From Sulfuracidifex metallicus DSM 6482 = JCM 9184 (GTDB lineage: Archaea > Thermoproteota > Thermoprotei_A > Sulfolobales > Sulfolobaceae): a stretch of 64,000 nt of DNA. Numbering within the stretch: position 1 is the first letter of the stretch; every line of letters begins with the position of its first letter. Made by a program: the position numbers and the translations under genes. Under the pieces are notes generated by a model. It worked only from the letters and a program-made list of their open reading frames with translations, searched no databases and was not told the origin of the DNA. Shown here in pieces: positions 57,967-64,000 of this stretch. The DNA lies in NCBI GenBank assembly GCA_032834875.1, contig CP135238.1, positions 936,011 to 1,000,010 on the forward strand, read 5' to 3'.

Positions 57967-58629
57967 TCACTTCCTAGCGTCGCCCACCTTCTCCTTTACT
58001 AATTCCCTGAACGTCAATGCGTCTTGAAGCATATTAGTGTTGTTGAAGAACACGTAAATCACTTGTGGCTTCATCTCTATCAGCTTTTCAAGATCTTCCT
58101 CCATCTCCTTCTTTCCGTAATGATAATCATACCATACCTTTCCCCTTCCGTGCATTCTCAGGTAAATGATCTTGCCCCTTATTAAGAAAATCCCTATGGG
58201 AGAGTCCAAGGATACCACATTCACTCCCACATCCAGAGAGAACCACTCCGGATCCCTGAACTCAATCACCATTCTGTCCTGAATCTCTTTAGCGAACTGC
58301 TCCACTCTTCTCACGTTCTCGTCGCTTGCTTTGAAGGAAGGAGGCATTTGAAAGAGGTAAAAATCAGGTCTTAATGGCTCCATTATCTTCCTGAAGTTCC
58401 TCCAAGCCTCTACATCAGTCAACCTCTTTACATGAGTTATTATCTTGTTGACCTTCACCGACCATCTAAGGGAGTACTTACTCCACGTCTCAACTTGTTT
58501 AGAAGAGGGAAATCTATAGAAGCTATAGTTTAGCTCCACAGCATTAAAACCCTGCTCTACGTACCATTTCATCGATCTCTTTGGATTCCAGGGATAAGAC
58601 CATCCCGAAGTTCCTACGTAAATCTCCAT
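57967..58629 (-). CDS. DUF72-family protein
   Basis: 220 residues, with the DUF72 (YecE) TIM-barrel pattern: GTSGWSYPWNP at the N-terminus, FNAVELNYSFYRFPS, SVKVNKIITHVKRL, FLFQMPPSFKA (here YLFQMPPSFK), EFRDPEWF, YLRMHGRGK and VYVFFNNT. The biochemical activity of the family is not established. The gene ends convergently to the dehydrogenase gene. Confidence 0.9.
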   Translation of the reverse strand: MEIYVGTSGWSYPWNPKRSMKWYVEQGFNAVELNYSFYRFPSSKQVETWSKYSLRWSVKVNKIITHVKRLTDVEAWRNFRKIMEPLRPDFYLFQMPPSFKASDENVRRVEQFAKEIQDRMVIEFRDPEWFSLDVGVNVVSLDSPIGIFLIRGKIIYLRMHGRGKVWYDYHYGKKEMEEDLEKLIEMKPQVIYVFFNNTNMLQDALTFRELVKEKVGDARK

Positions 58630-58726
58630 TATTGAAGAGAAAACAATAGAGGTAAAAACGTATTTTGATTCGTTTTCAGCATTACTAAGGAAAAATCTTA
58701 AATTTAAAATTTAAGGCTAGTAAATT

Positions 58727-59299
58727 ATGGCTACAAGAAAATTAACATATCTTGGCCTTCTGATATTCATTGTTATTATAGCTTCGCTGGTTTGGATTAA
58801 TATTTCATACATATCTTCATATATATTTCCGCCTAGTGTGAAAGAGATGAGAGAGAATTTTAGTGTAAGTATTACAACACCTAGCGTTTATATAGATAGT
58901 ATTAAATCTCAATCTCTTTATTTATGTTTTTACATTAAAGTTAACGTCCCTGGTTATTTAGGAAACATTTTTCTTGCCACGGGAGCAATTCCCTTAGGAG
59001 CAAACCCTTGTACTTATCTTCCACCATCGTTATCACCTACTCATATGCCATATGGTGCAGTAGAGCTTTTGAACGCAACAGTGTATGGTGAAAACGAAAC
59101 CTTTAAGATCAGCGCTAGTATAGCAGTAGTCTCTAATGGACATGGCGTTATACTAAGCCGAGGCTTTAATATAACAGAAATTCCTGTCGTATGGATCATG
59201 ATACTTAAAGATCATCATATTTACAGACTGGGAGTAATAGAGTTTGTTAGAGTTGGAGAAGGTCTACTTTACTTACCTAAGATAGTAGAAAGATGTTAA
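58727..59299 (+). CDS. Hypothetical membrane-anchored extracytoplasmic protein
   Basis: 190 residues: an N-terminal hydrophobic anchor (about 9-36, LGLLIFIVIIASLVWINISYIS) and a beta-rich domain with sequons and three cysteines, probably outside the cell. The family is not recognised. A TATA-like AAATTTAAAATTTAA lies at 58697-58711, placed right for a leaderless start at 58727. Confidence 0.65.
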   Translation: MATRKLTYLGLLIFIVIIASLVWINISYISSYIFPPSVKEMRENFSVSITTPSVYIDSIKSQSLYLCFYIKVNVPGYLGNIFLATGAIPLGANPCTYLPPSLSPTHMPYGAVELLNATVYGENETFKISASIAVVSNGHGVILSRGFNITEIPVVWIMILKDHHIYRLGVIEFVRVGEGLLYLPKIVERC

Positions 59300-59983
59300 A
59301 ACGAATTTCATAAAATTTTATATTAAAATTTATACAATAATTAACTAAATTTTCATAAAAATAGTAAAAATGAATATACGCAAATCATACAAATTTTTCT
59401 TTCTATTAACAATTAATTCAAATAGAACTAAACACCTAAATGGCAAACCAGGTAGCTGGATAGTTTTTATATATTATATGTAGTGATATTAATCAATATA
59501 GAAGAAATAGAATAATATTTATTAATAAGTGAAAATTTTCTTTAATTTATCTCGATAAAGAATATAGATTAGATTACAAAAGAATGATAAATTTCATTAG
59601 GACTGTAAAAGTTTTCGATGAGTTCTCTAATTTCAGGAATGAGAAAGAGTATAATGGAAAAAGGAGAGCTTTAGTTAGAAAATTGACTAGAAAGATAAGG
59701 AAGCGATTTATGTGATTAATGTGGACGACGAAGTGGACAGGAAAGAGATCAAGAAGAGTTATATTTTGTCAAAGTCAGATTCTAGGTAGATAACGTGATA
59801 TCATCAGATTTTATTTATATTAAAATATTTATATTAAAATCTATTTACTTGCTTTAAACTTTCTTCATATTGGCGAGATTTAAAAGGAAACCATTAACTT
59901 TTTCCCCAATAAGTAAGGAATGTTTTTTCTATAAAATTAAAGCAACCCACTAGCTTTTTATCTTCACCTTAAATCTTCACATC
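59300..59983. other. AT-rich intergenic stretch with possible gene remnant
   Basis: Between 59560 and 59789 two frames on the plus strand read like one broken small protein: MINFIRTVKVFDEFSNF...VRKLTRKIRK, then shifted AIYVINVDDEVDRKEIKKSY...SDSR-stop. A single base change near 59705 would join them (about 70 residues). No family recognised. The rest is AT-rich. Confidence 0.35.
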
Positions 59984-60721
59984 GTGAAATGTAAATTAAC
60001 CTTGAACTCTGCAGACAGGGAAAAGCTACCTTTGGAGGAGCTTAACATTTACAGGGTGATTTTCTCAGATCATATCTTAATTAGGGTGGACTTAGAGGGA
60101 AAGCCCCACTATCTATCTGTTTCTGACGGTCAACTTACCGTTTATGACCAAGAGCTCTACGATCTATTGAAGGACACAGATTGGGACAGTTGTGAGCCTT
60201 CCTCCTTGGTTAATGGGATAATTGATGAGATTGTGTTCTACCTAGGGGTTAAGAGAACCAAGCTCTTTGAAAGCTTCGACCAACTCTTCGATAGAATAAC
60301 GGAGGGCAAGGTGAAGGATCTAAAGGAAATAGAGAGTCTAAGGAAGAGCATCCAAACTGTTTACTCTGACTCATCTTCCTTGTATTATGTGGCGAAAAAG
60401 CTCTACAAGTTCGTGACCAAGGACACGTTGGACGACGTGGCATTCGCGTACGAGAGGGCTGAGATTCTGATCACTAGGTCTGGCGACTTGTACAATATTT
60501 ACCTTACAGCAGTCCAAAATGAATTAAACGTGATAATCAAGAAGTTGACCTCAATATCCTTCATCTTCCTTCCCATTACTGCTATCGCAAGCTTATATGC
60601 CGTGTCCTATTCTTCCCTTCCATCCAGTCTAGACTCTTTGGACACTTTATATTTCCTCACCCCTCTGTTGATCCTGGGCGTGGTTCTACTCGTTTATTTG
60701 AAGAAGATAAATTGGTTATGA
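59984..60721 (+). CDS. CorA-like membrane protein lacking the GMN motif
   Basis: 245 residues with the CorA layout: a soluble alpha/beta domain, a long helix, and two C-terminal transmembrane helices (about 190-209 and 222-240). The phrase ELNVIIKKLTSISFIFLPIT is the usual start of the pore helix, but the signature Y-G-M-N that forms the Mg2+ selectivity filter is replaced by Y-A-V-S (LYAVSYSS). The soluble domain is shorter than in Mg2+ channels (about 315 aa). It may carry another ion (as ZntB-type relatives do), or be non-transporting. Start GTG at 59984. Confidence 0.75.
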   Translation: MKCKLTLNSADREKLPLEELNIYRVIFSDHILIRVDLEGKPHYLSVSDGQLTVYDQELYDLLKDTDWDSCEPSSLVNGIIDEIVFYLGVKRTKLFESFDQLFDRITEGKVKDLKEIESLRKSIQTVYSDSSSLYYVAKKLYKFVTKDTLDDVAFAYERAEILITRSGDLYNIYLTAVQNELNVIIKKLTSISFIFLPITAIASLYAVSYSSLPSSLDSLDTLYFLTPLLILGVVLLVYLKKINWL

Positions 60722-61650
60722 GACGGTTCTCTCGGCTCCATCAACATCAGAAGCGATTTTGACAGTAAATAAAAAACAAGAAAAGCTAACGTGAAATTGC
60801 ATCATGTTTTTGTTTCTTCACGTCATAAGCGAAAAGCTGTATAAATTTATAATATTTTTATGTATAAAATATATTATTATAATACAATATGTATATATTT
60901 AGATTAATATGATATTTTTATATCTTCGCATTAAAAATGTGTGTCGAGTTAACACCAAAAGAAAAAATTCTTCATATGTGTTAAACCTTCTCTATCTGCT
61001 ATCCTCAACTTTCATTAATTTTCTTATTTCCTTTTTCAGGTCCTTTATAATTGAGGCTATTTGGTAAAGTTTTTCTACTTTCATTGCTACCTCAGTTCCT
61101 TTTTCTGTAAGAGAAAGATAGTTTCCTTCTTTAACTAGTCCCTTCTTAACAAGCCTCCTCAAGTGATTGATAGATCAAGTATTGCTTTCACGTTCTTTTC
61201 TCCTCTATTCCTCCAGTATGCGAAGCACATCAATCGCTTCCTTATCGCTCCAGAAGTACTTGTTAATACCTGCAAGGGAATATGTAAAAAATATGATAGT
61301 TGTTAACTATCTTCTTAACATCAGTTCATTCAAGGTTAGTTCCTGCTATGTATTTTTCAGGAACATAGATGATAATTTTAACGGAATTCTATTCTCAGCT
61401 ATCTTACGTTCAAGAGGCTTTTTTTTATCTTCTAACAAAGGAGACCCCTCAGAAATGGTTGAGGTAATTTGCTCTCTGTTCAACTAATGAGAGCACATTT
61501 TCAGGTAAGACTAGCATAAACTTGTGGATGATTTTTGTTTGTAGTTTATTTTTTTTAAAAAAATTATTTAATTTCCTGTGTATATACATGCAATTGCTAT
61601 TTTTCGTCAAATAGAAACTCTTTTTAATGTATCAATAACTTAATTCATTC
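60722..61650. other. Long intergenic stretch with a decayed regulator gene
   Basis: Apart from the winged-helix relic at 60992-61290 (minus) I see only AT-rich DNA; the plus-strand frame at 61167-61487 is its shadow. A TATA-like CTTTTTAAT about 25 bases before the csx1 ATG lies at 61619-61627. Confidence 0.5.
60992..61290 (-). pseudogene. Decayed winged-helix regulator
   Basis: Minus-strand text in three changing frames: INKYFWSDKEAIDVLRILEE, then NRGEKNVKAILDLSI, then HLRRLVKKGLVKEGNYLSLTEKGTEVAMKVEKL...LMKVEDSR-stop. This is a winged helix (recognition helix and wing KKGLVKEGNYLSLTEKG) with two frameshifts. No intact copy is in the window. Confidence 0.5.
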
Positions 61651-62925
61651 ATGAAATTTCTGATTAGCATAGTAGGTAAACCTTCTGGATATAAGAATGT
61701 TAAATATGTCTATAAAGGTGCCGAGAAGAAATCAAATTTCTCCTCTTCGCTGGTCAAGGAATTGGAGAAGCCTGATGTTAGTGTGTTGATAGGACAGTTT
61801 ACCCTAGCTCATGAGAAGAGAACATTATCTAAGGATGTTTCAATGAAGGATCTGCAGGATCTCTCCTTAGAAACCATGAAAGAAAGTCTGCAACTGGACG
61901 ATTATCAAATCATCGTTTCTCCCGGAGTGGTATCGGAGTACGATAAGAAAGGCTCTCCCAATGCCTTTTACAAGGGTGATATATACAACTTCTATGGATA
62001 TACCCTTCATTCTCTGGCTAACATCTTCTTGGATCACGTTAAGGGAATGGACAACGATGACATAGAGATCGTTCTTGATCTAACTCACGGAATTAATTAC
62101 ATGGGATATCTCACGTTTGACGCAGTTAGTCTAGTTGCAGACGTTATGTCAACGAAATTTTCTGTGAGGATGCGGGTGGTAAACTCAGATCCCTTTCCGC
62201 TATGGTTTATGGAAACTCCTATTTTAAACATCAACGAAGTAATGAATCTAGACGTTAAGCCGTCATTTTCCTATCCGGTGGGTGAGGGATGTGTTAAGTC
62301 CCTCCGTCCTTCCTCTGTTATTCCCGACATGGAAAAGAAGGGAGTATACGATCAAGTAAGGGGTGAACAAGTAAATGATGGACTACCTAAGGTAGAAAGC
62401 AAACATTTCGTGAACTCGTTGAATAGGGGATCCCTGCTCTCAGCCTTCTATTTCAATGATGATTTCGAATTGTGTGTGAAGAAAGCCGTGGACTTGTTCG
62501 AGAGTAACATTGTCGTGAATAGCGTAAATCCATTGACCGTGATTCAGAGACTATCATTCACAGAGACGTTCCAGTCTTACGTTGTAGCGAACATGCTTAA
62601 GAAGCTACACGGTTTCCCCAACCAGCAGAACCTTGATGACGGAGTTTCAATAGATGAGATCCAGAAGTTATCTGAAATTTACTGCAAGAGTCAACCATTA
62701 CTGTTTACAATAATAAATAATGAGCTACACTCACTACAAAAAGTTGACCGTGAGAATTGGACTCCCCTCAGCAAGATCCTCAATACTAAGGATAATCCGG
62801 ACGAAAGAACTTTCTATGCCCACGCTGGACTTCCGGGAGGATTCACAGAGGTAAGGAGAGATCGAGCGGTAAGAGTTAGGTACTCCAGGGATATGCTGGG
62901 AAAGGTGAAATCTTTCCTCGGATGA
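61651..62925 (+). CDS. csx1: Csx1-type CARF-HEPN ribonuclease
   Basis: 424 residues. The N-terminal CARF domain has the ligand motif VLDLTHGINYMGY (D143, T145, H146, G147, N149), which in Csx1 binds cyclic tetra-adenylate made by type III CRISPR complexes. The C-terminal HEPN domain carries the catalytic R386-x4-H391 (DERTFYAHAGL) followed by GGFTEVRR. Csx1 cuts single-stranded RNA when activated. Size and motifs match the Sulfolobales MJ1666/Csx1 family. No other cas gene or array is within this window; the nearest neighbours are a CorA-like gene and a TnpB-type element end. It may act in trans for a type III system elsewhere on the chromosome. Confidence 0.9.
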   Translation: MKFLISIVGKPSGYKNVKYVYKGAEKKSNFSSSLVKELEKPDVSVLIGQFTLAHEKRTLSKDVSMKDLQDLSLETMKESLQLDDYQIIVSPGVVSEYDKKGSPNAFYKGDIYNFYGYTLHSLANIFLDHVKGMDNDDIEIVLDLTHGINYMGYLTFDAVSLVADVMSTKFSVRMRVVNSDPFPLWFMETPILNINEVMNLDVKPSFSYPVGEGCVKSLRPSSVIPDMEKKGVYDQVRGEQVNDGLPKVESKHFVNSLNRGSLLSAFYFNDDFELCVKKAVDLFESNIVVNSVNPLTVIQRLSFTETFQSYVVANMLKKLHGFPNQQNLDDGVSIDEIQKLSEIYCKSQPLLFTIINNELHSLQKVDRENWTPLSKILNTKDNPDERTFYAHAGLPGGFTEVRRDRAVRVRYSRDMLGKVKSFLG

Positions 62926-63679
62926 CCTTAATAATTGAAAATGATAATTCGGTGAGCTACCCCCGTCAGGACGGGGGCTTCCTGCTTCATGGTCCTACCT
63001 TGCCCCAAGAGGGGTAGAAGGCGGAGCCCCACAGTGATGGCGGTTCCGGTCTCCGATCTACCATTCGACCCCAGTCCTGCTGATGCCCACTAAGGGCCTT
63101 CGGATGGGGCAGAAACGTACTACATTGACCTCCGCTTTAACCAAGGCATCTAAGTGACGCTTACCCCTCGGTGACTATCATTGATATGGTTTCTCGTGAG
63201 CTCATATTTAAACACTTTATAAGGGGGCTATCTATCCTCACGGTGATGGTCTTCCGTCCCCCTTAACCTCCGTTAAGATAAAAACACTCTCCCTTTGGAA
63301 CTTTCGTCAAGATGCAAAGTATGGAAAAAGAGATATAGAATTTCTTCTCGTTTCTCTTTTTCTCCGATTTTGTTAAAATGGAGAAAAGCTCTTTCTCCTT
63401 CTTCTTTGCACTTTATCTAAGTCTAGCTTTTTAATAGGAGTTACATCTTCGCGTCTCAATTAGCGGTCGGCTTTCACTATTTATGTGAAAAGTCTCAACG
63501 TAAACTACCCATTCCATTGATGGCTGTGTCATTAGGTTAAATAGAAGGAAAAAATCACTTATATATAAAAGATATCAAACAAATAATCATAAAAAAGAGT
63601 GGGAAAAAGAAAAGAAAGTACTTTCCATAGTAAAATCGATGAATTGGATTTCTGTTACATTATGTATATTTTTGTAGTT
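62926..63679. other. Intergenic region with GC-rich IS-derived block
   Basis: 62952 to about 63270 is much more GC-rich than the surroundings and ends in the TnpB-type right-end hairpin (62952-62990). The remainder (63270-63679) is AT-rich, with no gene seen. Confidence 0.5.
62952..63270 (-). mobile_element. IS200/IS605-type relic: TnpB C-terminal tail, right end and possible omega-RNA region
   Basis: On the minus strand the block ends ATGAAGCAGGAAGCCCCCG, then a perfect hairpin CCCCCGTC-CT-GACGGGGG (62960-62977) and TAGCTCAC. It is the same terminal sequence as at 5065-5106. Translation of the last part gives KQEAPVLTGVAH, a TnpB-like tail. The GC-rich, structured ~300 bases before it correspond to where active elements encode the guide (omega) RNA. 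No TnpB catalytic domain is present. The limits towards 63270 are approximate. Confidence 0.55.
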
Positions 63680-63973
63680 TTACCACCAATGACCATGATG
63701 GTGATGGTGACCGCATCCGTGGTATCCATATCCTTGATAAGCTTCATATCCCTGGTATGGTAGGTTTCTTCCCATTTCACTGATCTCTACGTAATCTTCT
63801 CCGTCCCTTTCGAACCTTCTTACTAATCCATTCATCATTAACTGACTTAACACGAAATCAAACGCGTCTCCGTACAATGGAACGTTAGCCTTTAACTGAG
63901 ATATTTTAACTGGGCCATTTTTTAGGCTATTTAATATCTGGTATCCTCCTTCTTGTACTAGTCTTCCATACAT
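63680..63973 (-). CDS. Small winged-helix protein with histidine-rich metal-binding tail
   Basis: 97 residues. Residues 1-70 form a winged helix (GGYQILNSLKNGPVKISQL... LSQLMMNGLVRRFERDGEDYVEIS). The C-terminus is tyrosine/glycine-rich and ends GYGYHGCGHHHHHGHWW, a strong nickel-, copper- or zinc-binding stretch with one cysteine. It could be a metal-sensing repressor, with nickel favoured by the Ni/Co permease and hypA genes in the window. ATG at 63973; the region upstream is at the window edge. Confidence 0.75.
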   Translation of the reverse strand: MYGRLVQEGGYQILNSLKNGPVKISQLKANVPLYGDAFDFVLSQLMMNGLVRRFERDGEDYVEISEMGRNLPYQGYEAYQGYGYHGCGHHHHHGHWW

Positions 63974-64000
63974 TTTATCACTGATTATCTTTCGATTTCT

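Noticed and set aside
61167-61487. 106-codon plus-strand open frame
   Set aside because: Overlaps the minus-strand winged-helix relic, and its serine/leucine-rich text is what antisense of such sequence gives.
62952-63270. Stable RNA gene such as RNase P or SRP RNA
   Set aside because: GC-rich and structured, but none of the conserved RNase P or SRP core sequences are present, and the end matches an IS200/IS605-type right end found elsewhere in the window.

Overview
This window reads as chromosome of a thermoacidophilic archaeon of the order Sulfolobales. The evidence is thermopsin-type acid proteases, a Tat-exported sulfur/polysulfide-reductase-like molybdoenzyme, aldehyde-oxidoreductase-type MoCo enzymes, archaeal TATA-box promoters, leaderless or GGTGA-led starts, heavy AGG/AGA arginine use and a Csx1 of the Sulfolobus type. 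The moderate GC content would fit a Metallosphaera-like genus better than the AT-rich Sulfolobus species, but the genus is inference. I see no rRNA, tRNA, origin or convincing CRISPR array.

Layout. 1-3.4 kb: end of a dipeptide/oligopeptide ABC transporter (permease and two ATPases) plus a membrane protein. 3.6-16.3 kb: a PQQ-like beta-propeller protein, a TnpB relic, an EamA exporter, a MarR regulator, a thermopsin, a HEPN-motif protein, hypA with a MinD-type HypB-like ATPase, an aldo/keto reductase and a winged-helix/unknown gene pair. 16.5-26.8 kb: a sulfur-reductase-like module, with the NrfD membrane anchor divergent from a TPR protein, followed by a 1421-residue molybdopterin subunit, a four-cluster FeS subunit, a TorD-like chaperone, a FeS/MvhD-like protein and two small proteins. 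27-31.5 kb: formate dehydrogenase (broken by two single-base deletions), a DUF1641 protein and FdhD. 31.5-38.6 kb: a CARF-PIN fusion protein, a three-subunit aldehyde/CO-dehydrogenase-type enzyme and decayed DNA. 38.6-48.6 kb: a cation/proton antiporter, a TnpB relic, a metallo-beta-lactamase-fold enzyme, a short hydrogenase-maturation protease, a nickel/cobalt permease-like gene behind a perfect palindrome, and hydantoinase A/B with an MFS transporter. 48.8-64 kb: a second thermopsin, a membrane protein, a frameshifted TPP enzyme, a frameshifted beta-propeller protein, a 3-hydroxyisobutyrate-dehydrogenase-like enzyme, a DUF72 protein, a CorA-like protein without GMN, a solitary Csx1, a TnpB-type right end and a histidine-tailed winged-helix protein.

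How the genes work together. Two molybdenum/tungsten respiratory systems (the Sre-like complex, and formate dehydrogenase with its sulfurtransferase FdhD) sit side by side with their maturation factors. Nickel handling for [NiFe]-hydrogenase recurs (hypA, MinD-type hypB, maturation protease, Ni/Co permease, possibly the His-tailed regulator), although no hydrogenase structural gene lies in the window. Three proteins with CARF, HEPN or PIN signatures, the hallmark of cyclic-oligoadenylate signalling effectors, are scattered without cas genes around them; of these the CARF-PIN fusion is the least ordinary.

Caveat. Four otherwise intact genes are each restored by one- or two-base corrections. 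This pattern suggests base-calling errors as much as pseudogenes.
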